A DNA stretch of 64,000 nt from Polaribacter sp. Q13 (GCF_016858305.2 NZ_CP074436.1:2500001-2564000); one strand, 5' to 3'; counted from the stretch's first letter, positions 7,570 through 17,917 are shown. Notes: generated from the sequence alone by a model not told the origin. Made by a program: numbers and translations.

Positions 7570-9748
7570 ACTTAATAAAAAGAACCTTTTAACTTTGTTA
7601 AATACGAAACGTAGTGCTTTTTATTCTTTTTTTAAAAAACCTATTGTATTGGGTTTTGCAACCTTTATAGTACTACTTGTCGTTTCGCAATATATAGCAT
7701 ATCAAAAGTATTTATTAAATGAAAATGAGCAAAAAAAAGAAGTAAATAATAGAGTAGATTTAATTAAAGAAAAACTACATGCCTTAGTAATGTATAGCTA
7801 CTCTGCAACAAAAACACTAGAATATATTGTTGAAAGAAATGGAGTGCCAACCGATTTTGATAACATAGCTATAGAGTTATTAGATAGAAACAAATATTTT
7901 AACGTTGTAGAACTTGTAGATAGTAATGGTGTTATTACACATGTTTATCCGTTAAAGGATAATGAAGTAATTGGTTATAATATTTTAACTAGTATGGAAG
8001 GTAGTAGTGGTGCACTAGCTACTATAAAAAATAAAGATTTTTTTATTGCAGGTCCAGTTCGTTTAAAACAAGGTGGTGTCGCTATGGTAAGCAGGCAGCC
8101 TATTTTTATAGAAAACAAATTCTCAGGGTTTTCTGCAGTAGTTACCACCTTGTCTACTTTTTTTAATGATTTAAATATAGATACCGCTAATGATAATAGT
8201 TATACCTATCAATTATCAAAAGTAAATAATGTTACGGGTATAGAAGATTATTTTTTAGAGCAAGATGTTACGTTGTTTAAAGAATATGCTGTACCCATAG
8301 AAATGTCATCTGGTGAATGGAAACTATATGTAATACCAACAACAAAAACATTTAATACAGCAATAGGCTTTGCTATATTTGGTTTGATTATTACCCTTTT
8401 AGGCGGTTGGAGCGTTTGGTTCTATACAGGTCAATCTGTACGTCTAAACGAACTAATTAAAGAGAAGTTATTAGAGCAAGAAGCACAATTAAAATTAGTT
8501 CATGAAACCTCTAGAGCACAAATAGAAGAAAGTGAGTTGTTGTATCGTAGTCTTACTTCTAACGCGCCAGTAGGTATTTTTAATACAGATAAGCTTGGTG
8601 CTTTTACGTATGTAAATGAAGAATGGACAAAGTATTCTGGAATAAATCTTGACGAAGCTTCTGGTTTTGGTTGGCTAAAGGCAATTTATCACGAAGATAG
8701 AGATAGAGTAACTAAAGAATGGCAAGAAACCATTATAAAAGATATCGAGTTTAAATCAGCGCTTAGATTTCAAGATAAAAATGGTAAAATTACTTGGCTT
8801 CAAGCAAAAGCTGTTAAACTTGTAGATACAAATAATAACATGTATGGTTATATAGGTATTGCATCAGACATTACAGAAATAATTAATTACGAAAAAGAAT
8901 TATTGGTTTATAAAAATGATCTAGAAAAACAAGTGGACCTAAGAACAAAAGAGCTTCATGATAGTAAAGAAGCCTTGCTAAACCTTCTAGAGGATATGAA
9001 TTTTCAATCTGTTCAACTCGAAAAAGAAAAAGTAAAAGCGGAGTCGGCAGATTTAATGAAGTCTGCCTTTTTAGCGACCATGTCGCATGAATTAAGAACA
9101 CCAATGAATTCGATAATTGGTTTTACAGGAATATTATTAAAAGAATATGCAGGACCACTAAACCAAGAGCAGAAAAAGCAGTTGTCTATGGTTAAAAACA
9201 GCAGTCAACACCTATTAGGCTTAATTAATGATGTCTTAGATATCTCTAAAATAGAAGCTGGAAAATTAAAAGTATCCTATTATCCTTTTAATTATTTAAA
9301 TACCTTAGAAAAAACAATAAACTTCTTGTTACCACAGGCATCTAAAAAAGGACTTACCATAAATTCGGAAATATCTGAAATAGATATCATTATAAACAGT
9401 GATGAACGAAGAGTAGAACAGGTATTACTTAATTTATTATCTAACGCTATAAAGTTTTCATATAATGGTATAATACAAGTTAAGGTAGATGCGGTAGATA
9501 ATTTAATTATTACTCAAGTAATTGATCAAGGTATAGGTATGAATAAAAAAGATCTTAATAAATTATTTATGCCATTTATACAACTAGAGGGAGGTTTAAG
9601 TAGAAGTCATGAAGGCACAGGGCTAGGTTTGGCAATTTGCAAAAGTTTAGTCGAGAAATTAGGCGGAACAATAAAAGTACAAAGTGAAAAAGATAAAGGA
9701 AGTAACTTTACATTTACATTACCTTTAAAGAATGATGAAAATAAATAA
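7559..9748 (+). CDS. Hybrid-input sensor histidine kinase (CHASE, PAS, HisKA, HATPase)
   Basis: The protein is 729 residues. A membrane segment at 29-48 is followed by an extracytoplasmic CHASE-like sensor (about 60-260; VVELVDSNGVITHVYPL), a second segment at 266-288, coiled coil 295-328, PAS/PAC 330-445, coiled coil 450-500, the H-box with H510 (FLATMSHELRTP), and the ATPase domain (NLLSNAIKFS at 625-634, DQGIGM 656-661, EGTGLGL 685-691). It should autophosphorylate in response to an external ligand. There is no receiver of its own; the next two genes supply receivers. It starts inside the tail of the PAS remnant. Confidence 0.93.
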   Translation: MITKLNKKNLLTLLNTKRSAFYSFFKKPIVLGFATFIVLLVVSQYIAYQKYLLNENEQKKEVNNRVDLIKEKLHALVMYSYSATKTLEYIVERNGVPTDFDNIAIELLDRNKYFNVVELVDSNGVITHVYPLKDNEVIGYNILTSMEGSSGALATIKNKDFFIAGPVRLKQGGVAMVSRQPIFIENKFSGFSAVVTTLSTFFNDLNIDTANDNSYTYQLSKVNNVTGIEDYFLEQDVTLFKEYAVPIEMSSGEWKLYVIPTTKTFNTAIGFAIFGLIITLLGGWSVWFYTGQSVRLNELIKEKLLEQEAQLKLVHETSRAQIEESELLYRSLTSNAPVGIFNTDKLGAFTYVNEEWTKYSGINLDEASGFGWLKAIYHEDRDRVTKEWQETIIKDIEFKSALRFQDKNGKITWLQAKAVKLVDTNNNMYGYIGIASDITEIINYEKELLVYKNDLEKQVDLRTKELHDSKEALLNLLEDMNFQSVQLEKEKVKAESADLMKSAFLATMSHELRTPMNSIIGFTGILLKEYAGPLNQEQKKQLSMVKNSSQHLLGLINDVLDISKIEAGKLKVSYYPFNYLNTLEKTINFLLPQASKKGLTINSEISEIDIIINSDERRVEQVLLNLLSNAIKFSYNGIIQVKVDAVDNLIITQVIDQGIGMNKKDLNKLFMPFIQLEGGLSRSHEGTGLGLAICKSLVEKLGGTIKVQSEKDKGSNFTFTLPLKNDENK

Positions 9749-9841
9749 CCTATTAAAAATCTAAATATTTTATAATTTATTTAATTTTAGTATATTTATA
9801 AATGAACCATTTGATAATAAGGTGGCTATGTAAATTATTCT

Positions 9842-10219
9842 ATGAAACAAACTATTTTAATTATTGAAGATAACGAGCAGAACATGTATATGTTATCTTT
9901 TTTGCTTACTCAAAATAATTATACTATAATTAAAGCATATAATGGATTAGATGGCCTAAAGTTTGCACACGAAAATAATCCTGAAGTTATTTTAATAGAT
10001 ATTCAACTTCCAGATATGGATGGTTATGAAATATGTACTAAACTAAGATATAACGGCCTTCCTGTAAATACAACCATCATAGCGGTTACATCTTATGCAA
10101 TGGGTGGCGATAGAGAAAAAGCAATGGAGGCAGGAGCAGATGGCTATTTAGAAAAACCCATAGATCCGGAAACCTTTGTAAGTCAAATGGAAAGCATTAT
10201 TAAGGCAAAAGAAAAATGA
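9842..10219 (+). CDS. Single-domain response regulator (CheY-like receiver)
   Basis: This 125-residue protein is a lone receiver. The acidic pocket is E9/D10, the phosphoacceptor is D53 (LIDIQLPDMDGYE), the switch threonine is T83 (AVTSYAMGG), and the lysine is K105 (EKPID). With no output domain it likely relays phosphate or acts by protein contact. Its stop overlaps the next start (ATGA), so the two are translationally coupled. The receiver is preceded by 93 non-coding bases after the kinase gene. Confidence 0.93.
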   Translation: MKQTILIIEDNEQNMYMLSFLLTQNNYTIIKAYNGLDGLKFAHENNPEVILIDIQLPDMDGYEICTKLRYNGLPVNTTIIAVTSYAMGGDREKAMEAGADGYLEKPIDPETFVSQMESIIKAKEK

Positions 10220-13200
10220 ATAAAAAAACTATTTTAATAGTAGATGATACTTTTGAAAACCTTTACCTGCTAAAAGTGATCCTTAAAGAAGAAGGTTATA
10301 ACGTACTTGAAGCAACTAATGGTAGTGAAGGATTAGAAAAACTGCACCAAAATAGTAATGTAGATCTTATTATTTCAGATATTTTAATGCCTATTATGGA
10401 TGGGTACTTGTTTTGTAAGGCATGCCAAAAAGAAAAGTTGTTTGCAAATATTCCGTTTGTTTTTTATACCTCAACCTACACAGAACGTTCGGATGAAGAA
10501 TTGGGCTTAAAATTAGGGGCTGCGCAATTTTTAAGAAAACCAATTGACCACGACGAATTACTTTTAACCATAAACCATATTTTTAATAATAAAGAAGAGC
10601 AAGAAGCGCGAGTAAAAAAGGGGCAAATTTCTGAAAATGAGGTTTTAAAACTCTATAGTGAGCGACTCATTAATAAGTTAGAGCAAAAAAGTTTAGATCT
10701 CGGTAATGAAGTTCTAGAAAGAGAAAAGGCACAGAAATTATTAATACATAAAAATGAAATTTTAGATTTAATTTCGGTAAACACACCTTTAAACGAAATA
10801 TTTGATCAATTACTTTTAAATTTTCAATCAATATACCCAGATTATATTGGCTCTATTAGTTTGTTAGATGAAGATGGTATACATCTTAATCTAGAGTCTG
10901 CACCTTCCCTACCGATCTCTTATAGTTTAGCTATAAAAAGGCTTTTAATTGGTAAACGTACTGGTTCTTGTGGTACTGCTGCATTTACTAAAAAACCAGT
11001 TATTGTTGCAGACATAAGTACAGATAAGTTATGGGTAGATTATAAAGACCTTGCATCAAAACACCATTTAAAGTCTTGTTGGTCTATTCCAATATTTTCA
11101 AAAGACAAAAAAGTGTTAGGTACTTTTGCTATTTATAGTAAGTATATAAAGACTCCGTCTTTAGAAGATATTCACGAACTTAATTTTGCGGTAAATTTAG
11201 TATACATAGCCATTGAAAAATCTTTAATTGTAGCAGAAATAAAAAAGAAAGATGAGTCTTATATCGCATTAATAGATCAAGCTAGTGATGCTATTATATC
11301 CTATTCTTTAGATGGAGAAATACACCTCTTCAATAAAGCAACTTATATAAATTTAGGATATACCAAAAGTGAGTTTTTAAAATTAAAAATTCAAGATTTA
11401 ATTGCTGGAGATTTCATACATAAAGAAAAGAATAACAATAAGTTACTCTTAGGTGAGGCTGTAATTTTTGCTAGGAAATTTAAACGAAAAGACAGATCTC
11501 TATTAGAGGTAGAAGTATCTGCAAAACTTCAAAAAGATGGTAAAATACTTGCCATTGCACGTGATGTAACAAAACGTAAGGAAGCAGAAAGAAAACTTAA
11601 AGAAAGTGAATACTATTTAAGGCAATCTCAAACAGTTGCCAATATTGGCTCGTATGTATTGGATTTAAACACTGGTACCTGGGAAGGTTCTGCAGTATTA
11701 AATAATATTTTTGGTATCCCAGAGACCTATGTAAAAACAATAGAAAGTTGGGGCCATCTTATTCATCCGGATGAGAAAGACGAGATGTTAAATTATTTTA
11801 AAAAAGGCATTGGAAGTAATGTAAGATTTAATAAAGAATATAGGCTGTTGAAGCCGAATACAAAAGAAGAAATATGGGTACATGGTATAGGAGAGTGGAT
11901 TTTTGATAAGGATGGAAATGCCATAAAGTTAATTGGTACCATGCAAGATATTACCGAACGTAGAAAAGCAGAAACAGACTTAAAACTAGCTAAAGAGTTT
12001 AATGACAAGCTAGTTATGTCTATGCAAGAAGGCTTGCTAATTCTTGACATGTCTGGTAACATTATTAAAGTAAACGATTCTTTGTGTAAGCTTCTTGGCT
12101 ACTCAAAAAAAGAACTTATTGGATTAGAGCTTCCATACCCGTTTGCCAAAGCGGAAGACTTTGTTAAAATACAGGAAATAAAAGCAAAAGTAGCAAAAGA
12201 TAAAGCACCTTCTTTTCAGTTAGAATTTGTGAAAAAAAATGGCACTCCATTTTTGGCCTCTTTTTTATCAGGTACTATTAAAAATGATAATGGGGATGTG
12301 ATAGCTATTTTTGCAACCATTAAAGATATCTCTGAAGAAGAAAAAGCAAAGAAAGTTTTAGAAGATAATGCCCAAAAATCATTAGAAAGAAAAAATGTTA
12401 TTATCGAACTAGCTAGCCTAGTAGGTACAGACTATAAAGAAGCATTAAATAAAATTACTGCACTATCTGCAAAAACATTAAATGTAGAAAGAGGAAGTAT
12501 TTTTAAATTTAATAAAGAAAAAACAGAAATAATCTGCGAAAAATTATACACTCGAAAAAGTGATGATTTTGAAAGCGGACAAGTACTTAGCGGAATAGGG
12601 AACGAAAGATTTTTTGATACCTTAATAAAAAATACAATAGTTGCCGCTTCCCATGCCTTAACACATGAGCTTTCAGTAGGATTTATTACAGATTACCTCA
12701 TTCCATTAAATATAAAATCTAAATTAAGTATTCCTATTCAAGGTATCGATGAAGTGTACGGAATTTTATGTTTCGAAGAAGTAGGTAATACACATCTATG
12801 GACTACAGATGAAGAAGAATTTGCAACTTCTATTGCTAATTTGGTCTCTTTAATGATTCAAAGTGCAGAAAGAAAATTGGCAGAAAAAGCATCTATTTTA
12901 GCGAACAATCAACTTACAATAGCCAATAAGGAGCTACATCGTTTACGCAACCAATTAGAACAAGAAAATGTATACCTAAGAAATGAGTTAGATCTAGTAT
13001 TTAATTATGAAGAAATGGTTTATGGTAGTACTGAGTTTAGTACTGTTTTAACAGAAGTAGAAAAGGTAGCACCAACAAATGCCACTGTCTTGCTTTTAGG
13101 AGAATCTGGAACAGGAAAGGAATTGCTAGCCAGAGCTGTTCATAACACGAGTTTACGTAACAATAAACCGTTAATTAAAGTAAATTGTTCTGCAATTCCA

Positions 13201-13944
13201 AGAGAGCTGATTGAAAGTGAATTGTTCGGACATAAAAAAGGGTCTTTTACAGGTGCAATTAGTGATAAAATAGGAAAATTTGAATTGGCAGATAAAGGAA
13301 CTTTGTTTTTAGATGAAATAGGAGAGCTACCATTAGATATGCAACCTAAAATATTAAGATTTTTACAAGAGGGAGAAATTGAAGTTGTTGGTGGCACCAC
13401 AGGATTAAAAAAATTAGATGTTAGAGTTATTGCTGCTACCAATCGAAATCTAAAAGACGCTATTGAAAAAAAGGAGTTTAGAGAAGATTTATATTTCCGT
13501 CTAAATGTGTTTCCAATAGAAGTACCTCCTTTAAGAGGTAGAAAAGATGACATTCCTTTACTGGTAGAGCATTTTGTAGATAAATTTAATAAAGCTTACG
13601 GAAAAAGTATTAAATATATTACAGATGATGCAATGAGTCAGTTAAAAGCATATAAATGGCCCGGAAATATTAGAGAGTTAGAAAATCTAATTGAGCGAGC
13701 TTCTATTTTATCAAACACAGATACACTAGTTATCCCAGGTTTTGAGTCTTCTACACAAAAAGCAAAACCAATCAATAATAAAGATTTAAGTTTAGATGCT
13801 GTACAACGTAATCACATCATACAAGTGCTAGAACAATGTAAATGGAAAATTAGTGGACCTCATGGAGCTGCAGTTGTATTAAATTTAAAAGCAAGTACCT
13901 TGCGTGATAGAATGACCAAACTAAACATAAAAAAAATAAAATAA
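10216..13944 (+). CDS. Large sigma54 activator with REC, GAF and PAS input domains
   Basis: The protein is 1242 residues. It has a receiver (about 5-120, D55), GAF (about 178-335, GTGSCGTAAF-type motif), three PAS/PAC repeats (about 345-715, each ending DVTKRK, DITERRK or DISEEEK), a second GAF (about 725-885), coiled coil, an AAA+ sigma54-interaction domain (Walker A GESGTGKE 962-969, GSFTGA loop 1009-1014, D1033 in the Walker B LFLDEIGE) and a Fis-type DNA-binding helix-turn-helix at the end (HGAAVVLNLKASTLRDRM). The loop is GSFTGA instead of GAFTGA. NtrC-class proteins hydrolyse ATP to open sigma54 promoters; the number of input domains here is unusual. Confidence 0.93.
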   Translation: MNKKTILIVDDTFENLYLLKVILKEEGYNVLEATNGSEGLEKLHQNSNVDLIISDILMPIMDGYLFCKACQKEKLFANIPFVFYTSTYTERSDEELGLKLGAAQFLRKPIDHDELLLTINHIFNNKEEQEARVKKGQISENEVLKLYSERLINKLEQKSLDLGNEVLEREKAQKLLIHKNEILDLISVNTPLNEIFDQLLLNFQSIYPDYIGSISLLDEDGIHLNLESAPSLPISYSLAIKRLLIGKRTGSCGTAAFTKKPVIVADISTDKLWVDYKDLASKHHLKSCWSIPIFSKDKKVLGTFAIYSKYIKTPSLEDIHELNFAVNLVYIAIEKSLIVAEIKKKDESYIALIDQASDAIISYSLDGEIHLFNKATYINLGYTKSEFLKLKIQDLIAGDFIHKEKNNNKLLLGEAVIFARKFKRKDRSLLEVEVSAKLQKDGKILAIARDVTKRKEAERKLKESEYYLRQSQTVANIGSYVLDLNTGTWEGSAVLNNIFGIPETYVKTIESWGHLIHPDEKDEMLNYFKKGIGSNVRFNKEYRLLKPNTKEEIWVHGIGEWIFDKDGNAIKLIGTMQDITERRKAETDLKLAKEFNDKLVMSMQEGLLILDMSGNIIKVNDSLCKLLGYSKKELIGLELPYPFAKAEDFVKIQEIKAKVAKDKAPSFQLEFVKKNGTPFLASFLSGTIKNDNGDVIAIFATIKDISEEEKAKKVLEDNAQKSLERKNVIIELASLVGTDYKEALNKITALSAKTLNVERGSIFKFNKEKTEIICEKLYTRKSDDFESGQVLSGIGNERFFDTLIKNTIVAASHALTHELSVGFITDYLIPLNIKSKLSIPIQGIDEVYGILCFEEVGNTHLWTTDEEEFATSIANLVSLMIQSAERKLAEKASILANNQLTIANKELHRLRNQLEQENVYLRNELDLVFNYEEMVYGSTEFSTVLTEVEKVAPTNATVLLLGESGTGKELLARAVHNTSLRNNKPLIKVNCSAIPRELIESELFGHKKGSFTGAISDKIGKFELADKGTLFLDEIGELPLDMQPKILRFLQEGEIEVVGGTTGLKKLDVRVIAATNRNLKDAIEKKEFREDLYFRLNVFPIEVPPLRGRKDDIPLLVEHFVDKFNKAYGKSIKYITDDAMSQLKAYKWPGNIRELENLIERASILSNTDTLVIPGFESSTQKAKPINNKDLSLDAVQRNHIIQVLEQCKWKISGPHGAAVVLNLKASTLRDRMTKLNIKKIK

Positions 13945-13995
13945 ATTAACGGAATACCGTGAGTACATGTATTTCGTCTAAAATTTACACGGTAT
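13943..13995 (+). promoter_or_regulatory. Palindromic regulatory unit, copy A (ACGGAATACCGT)
   Basis: ACGGAATACCGT (13949-13960) is a near-perfect palindrome set in a 22-base stretch that matches copy B at 18103-18124 in 20 positions. Its 3' part also forms ATACCGTG (13954-13961) facing CACGGTAT (13988-13995). It lies just after the sigma54-activator gene and about 130 bases before a weak sigma54-like promoter, a distance typical of enhancer sites. Role inferred. Confidence 0.5.
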
Positions 13996-14090
13996 AGCAA
14001 TTTTACCTTTATCCGTTAAAAAACAAATAACACCCACAAACAACTGAAAATCATTATTTTGTGTTTTTTTTTTTGTTTTTAAATGATTTT

Positions 14091-14105
14091 TGGCATTTAA
14101 ATTGA
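14091..14105 (+). promoter_or_regulatory. Possible sigma54 (-24/-12) promoter
   Basis: TGGCATTTAAATTGA has the -24 GG and -12 G at the spacing of the consensus TGGCAY-N5-TTGC, with A in place of the final C. It is about 345 bases upstream of the surface-protein operon at 14450. A match of this quality can occur by chance in AT-rich DNA. Confidence 0.25.
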
Positions 14106-14116
14106 AATCTGTTTTT

Positions 14117-14449
14117 AAAACATAATAATAACAATGGAAAACTATTGGTTTTAATACTTCCTTTAATTTTCTAGCTAATAAATCAAAAAATGAAGTAAGG
14201 AAGTGCTTTGATACACTTTCTTTGTTAATTCTTATTATTTAATCCCCCATTTTTATTCCTTCAAAATTTTATGCAAACATCAATTCCCCCAGATGCAGTT
14301 TTTAAAAACCTTTTAAGCTGCAGTGCGCTATTATACTAACTACAACACAGTATATAACTAGCTTAACTAATTTATGGTAAAACCTTTTTTACTATAAATT
14401 AACTATGGCAATCTGCCATACATAGTACTAACCCCCAACCCCCTAATCC
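14117..14449 (+). other. Long leader region with CCCCC motifs and hairpins
   Basis: No gene was found here. Four runs of five cytosines (14244-14248, 14286-14290, 14432-14436, 14439-14443) stand out in otherwise AT-rich DNA. A perfect 7-3-7 inverted repeat TATGGCA/TGCCATA (14404-14420) sits 30 bases before the start codon at 14450. This looks like a structured 5' untranslated region. Confidence 0.35.
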
Positions 14450-16423
14450 ATGAGAAGTAAACACTTTCTTTTTTACTGCCTGCTTCTATTTAACTTTTTA
14501 TGCAGTTATGCACAAATAGTAAATAAAGGCATATTGCAGATTACAGCATCCACAGATGTGTATTTTGAAAACGAATACACGAATAAAAATACTGGAACCC
14601 ACAAAAGCAACGGAAACCTTTATTTAAACAATAATTTTATAAATAACGGAACCACGTCATCCGCATCAGGAACCACCTATTTTAAAAGCATCACAAACCC
14701 ATTAGTAACTATTTCAGGTACTTCAAAAGCTATTAATTTTAATAATCTAGAAATAGATATAACAGCGACAAACACAAAAGGAGTATCTGTAGCAAATGGT
14801 TTTGCACTAAATGTAGAGAACTCCTTAAATTTAAAGAGTGGAGATGTTCGGTTAACTGGTGAAGCCCAACTTATTCAAACACATTTAGGTGCAGACGCAA
14901 ATACAATAGGCTTTGGTAAGGTTTTAATAGACCAACAAGGATACGCCTCGGCTTATAAGTTTAATTACTGGTCGTCACCAATAAATAATAGTGGTGTATT
15001 TTCTTTAGTAAGTGGTAAGTTTGATGGTACAGATGCTAGTATTAATCCATTTAATCCACAAGAAATGCTATTTAGCGCTGGTTCTCCATACAATGGATTA
15101 CCATCGGCAGTAGACGGTAATAATAACGTAATCAGCGCTTTAACCATAAACACCCGATGGATTTATAAATATTTACAAAGCGGTGGCTGGGTTTCTTTAA
15201 ATAATAATAGTAGTTTAAATCCTGGTGAAGGCTATATCATGAAAGGAACAAATACGCTTTTGGCAGATCAAAATTACACCTATTATGGCGCACCAAACAA
15301 TGGCGACTATTCAGCACCAATAAATTCTGGAGAAGAATCTTTGTTAGGCAACCCATATCCTTCTGCTTTAGATGCAGATCAATTTATTAATGATAACATA
15401 TTGCTTTTTGATACGCTTTATTTTTGGGTAGATGGAGGTTCAACCTCACATAATAAAACAACTTATTTAGGTGGTTATGCTATGCGTAATTTATCTGGAG
15501 GCACCCCTCCATCGATTGCATTATCGTCCCCAGGAGGTTTAGGTAATTCCTCTAGTGTAGCGCCACCTACACAATATGTGTCTGTAGCTCAAGGTTTTTT
15601 TGTTACTGGCCTATCAAACGGGTCTATTCTTTTTAAAAATTCGCAAAGAGCATTTAAAAAAGAATCTTCAGAAGATGCCCATTTTTATAGAGCTGATGAC
15701 ACAGAAGTAAATACAAAAGAAAATAAAGCGATTGGTGCTGATAATCAATACATCAGATTAGGCTATCAAGATCCCGAAGGATTTCATAGACAATTACTTT
15801 TGGCTTTTTTACCAGATACTAGTGCAGATATTCACTATAATTTTGGCTATGATGCCATAATAATTGACAACAGAGCAGACGATCTATTTTTTGTAATTGA
15901 CAACGACTTAAATAATACGTTCGCTATTCAAGGTGTTCATAATTTTAATAAAGCATTAGAGTTTCCTTTAGGATTATTTATTTCGGAAACTGGTTCTCAT
16001 GAAATTATGATTGATGAAGTAGATAATTTTGAAAACACCATTTATTTAAAAGACAATGTTTTAAACACTACACATAATTTAAGCGACTCCAACTTTCAAG
16101 TGAATTTACCAATAGGAGAGTATTTAGATAGGTACTCTTTAGTTTTTTTACCCCAAGAATCTTTATCGGTTTCCGATGATAAACTCTTAAGTATAGGTGT
16201 TTTTTATGATGGCAATAAACACATTGTACTGAATAATACCGCTAGAGTTAAAATAGAAAGCATAAAAATATTCAACGTTCTAGGGCAAGAAGTTTTAAGC
16301 AGAAATAAAAATCTAAACAATAAAGATAAGCTGCAAATACCGTTTAACCAAAGCAAAGGAATTTATATAGCAAATATAAAAACGAGTAACGGCAAATTAA
16401 CTAAAAAAATATTAAATTATTAA
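14450..16423 (+). CDS. Secreted surface protein with T9SS type A sorting domain
   Basis: The protein is 657 residues with a signal peptide (about 1-21, cleaved after SYAQ). An N-terminal beta-rich region is followed by a module containing YWSSP (about 178), LLGNPYPSA, LYFW, a GY..RNLSGG stretch, QGFFV and a HRQLLLAF segment. A C-terminal T9SS type A domain (about 580-657; IKIFNVLGQEV, GIYIANIKTSNGKLTKKI) ends the protein. It should be exported through the type IX system and fixed to or released from the cell surface. The same central module occurs in the proteins at 30479 and 39057. Two bases separate it from the next gene. Confidence 0.88.
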   Translation: MRSKHFLFYCLLLFNFLCSYAQIVNKGILQITASTDVYFENEYTNKNTGTHKSNGNLYLNNNFINNGTTSSASGTTYFKSITNPLVTISGTSKAINFNNLEIDITATNTKGVSVANGFALNVENSLNLKSGDVRLTGEAQLIQTHLGADANTIGFGKVLIDQQGYASAYKFNYWSSPINNSGVFSLVSGKFDGTDASINPFNPQEMLFSAGSPYNGLPSAVDGNNNVISALTINTRWIYKYLQSGGWVSLNNNSSLNPGEGYIMKGTNTLLADQNYTYYGAPNNGDYSAPINSGEESLLGNPYPSALDADQFINDNILLFDTLYFWVDGGSTSHNKTTYLGGYAMRNLSGGTPPSIALSSPGGLGNSSSVAPPTQYVSVAQGFFVTGLSNGSILFKNSQRAFKKESSEDAHFYRADDTEVNTKENKAIGADNQYIRLGYQDPEGFHRQLLLAFLPDTSADIHYNFGYDAIIIDNRADDLFFVIDNDLNNTFAIQGVHNFNKALEFPLGLFISETGSHEIMIDEVDNFENTIYLKDNVLNTTHNLSDSNFQVNLPIGEYLDRYSLVFLPQESLSVSDDKLLSIGVFYDGNKHIVLNNTARVKIESIKIFNVLGQEVLSRNKNLNNKDKLQIPFNQSKGIYIANIKTSNGKLTKKILNY

Positions 16424-16425
16424 TT

Positions 16426-17895
16426 ATGAAAAATTTAAACTTAAAAATAGCCATATTAACAATAATAACGGTTATTAGCTTTAACTATAATGCCTTCTCT
16501 CAAGTTGGTATAGGTACAGTAACACCAGACGCTTCCTCTATGTTAGATATTAGTTCTACAGAAAAGGGTATGTTAGCACCAAGAATGACAACAACAGAAA
16601 GAGTAGCAATAGCAAGTCCAGCAAATGGCTTGTTAGTCTATGATATTTCTGAAAATGCATTTTATTTTTATCAATCAAGTACTTGGGTAAAAATGGAGTC
16701 GCAGTCGGCTTCTAGAGTAAATCATAAAATAATCAAATCTGCAGCAGACTTAAGCGAAGAACTTGCAGCTGGCGGTGGCAGTAAGTATTTATTAACAACC
16801 AATACATTATATGAAATAAACGGAACAGTTGCTTTAGCACATCCCATCGATCTAAATAAAGCCTATTTAATTGGTTTAGATACTAATGAAGATATATTAG
16901 TAAAATCTGGAGGAACTATGTTTGTAAGTTCTAAGGGAGGAACTATAAAAAACCTAACGCTAACGGCTCCTCTAGGAACTATTTTTAACATGACAGGAAG
17001 TAGTACTGAAAGTTTTGTTTTTAGAGATTGTATCGTTGTCAATTCTGCTTCTATAGGTACTATTAGTGGCTATGGACTCGTATTTTTGAGTATCGTTCAG
17101 TTTTCTGGAAATACCACAGGAATAACATATAGTAATATTTCAGATTTGTTATTAAGTAATATTGGTTGGTTCTCTAATAATTTAGGAACCTATGAAACAT
17201 TAACGGGATCTTTTGACATTGTTGAAAAACAAGGTGGATTTTCAGAATTAAATGGAACTGCCATTGGTTTAGATGTGAGTTCTAATCCCACAGTTGGAAA
17301 AGGTGTATTAACAGGTGCCAGTTTTAGTGGTACAAGTACACAATATGTAAAAAAATATACCGCTGGGTCTTATTCGGGATATAATTTTAATAATGCATGG
17401 ACCGTAGATTGCCCTGGGTTACCTGTAGAATCAGACCAAGTGGCATCTGGTAATATTTATTATAATGGAGATATTACTACTGGATTTGTGCAAAGTGTAT
17501 CAAATGGTACTGCGTTTAACCTAATAGGAAATAGTAGTCCAAATAAAACAACTGCGGTAAATTTATTCAGAATGTCTTCTCCTCAAGATAATAGGTTAAC
17601 CTATTTAGGGCAAAAAACAAGAACGTTTCAAATAAATGCAACACTATCGGTTAGAGGTAATAACTATAGTCAAGGTGATTTTTACGCGTTTTTTATTAAA
17701 AAAAATGGCTCAACAACTTTAACAGAAACTAATACTTTAATGCGTGTTAATAATACATCAGATATTTCTAGTAACGCTATTTCAGGTACTGTAGAACTAA
17801 TTCCTGGTGATTATATAGAAATTTGGGGACAACGACTTGTTGGGAGTAATACTTATACAATAACAGTGTTTTCTTTAAATATGAATATCAAATAA
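16426..17895 (+). CDS. Exported beta-rich protein with GIGT-PDASSMLDI N-terminal motif
   Basis: The protein is 489 residues with a signal peptide (about 1-25). The mature N-terminus, VGIGTVTPDASSMLDISS then APRMTTTER and NGLLVYD, is a motif family frequent in exported Bacteroidota proteins. The middle is Gly/Ser/Thr-rich and looks like a beta-helix. The last 90 residues resemble a jelly-roll trimerisation head of the tail-fibre or C1q kind (weak inference). There is no T9SS sorting domain, unlike its operon partner. The two genes lie 2 bases apart and probably form a surface structure together. Confidence 0.8.
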   Translation: MKNLNLKIAILTIITVISFNYNAFSQVGIGTVTPDASSMLDISSTEKGMLAPRMTTTERVAIASPANGLLVYDISENAFYFYQSSTWVKMESQSASRVNHKIIKSAADLSEELAAGGGSKYLLTTNTLYEINGTVALAHPIDLNKAYLIGLDTNEDILVKSGGTMFVSSKGGTIKNLTLTAPLGTIFNMTGSSTESFVFRDCIVVNSASIGTISGYGLVFLSIVQFSGNTTGITYSNISDLLLSNIGWFSNNLGTYETLTGSFDIVEKQGGFSELNGTAIGLDVSSNPTVGKGVLTGASFSGTSTQYVKKYTAGSYSGYNFNNAWTVDCPGLPVESDQVASGNIYYNGDITTGFVQSVSNGTAFNLIGNSSPNKTTAVNLFRMSSPQDNRLTYLGQKTRTFQINATLSVRGNNYSQGDFYAFFIKKNGSTTLTETNTLMRVNNTSDISSNAISGTVELIPGDYIEIWGQRLVGSNTYTITVFSLNMNIK

Positions 17896-17917
17896 AGTAA
17901 TAGTTCCTTAGTGTAAA

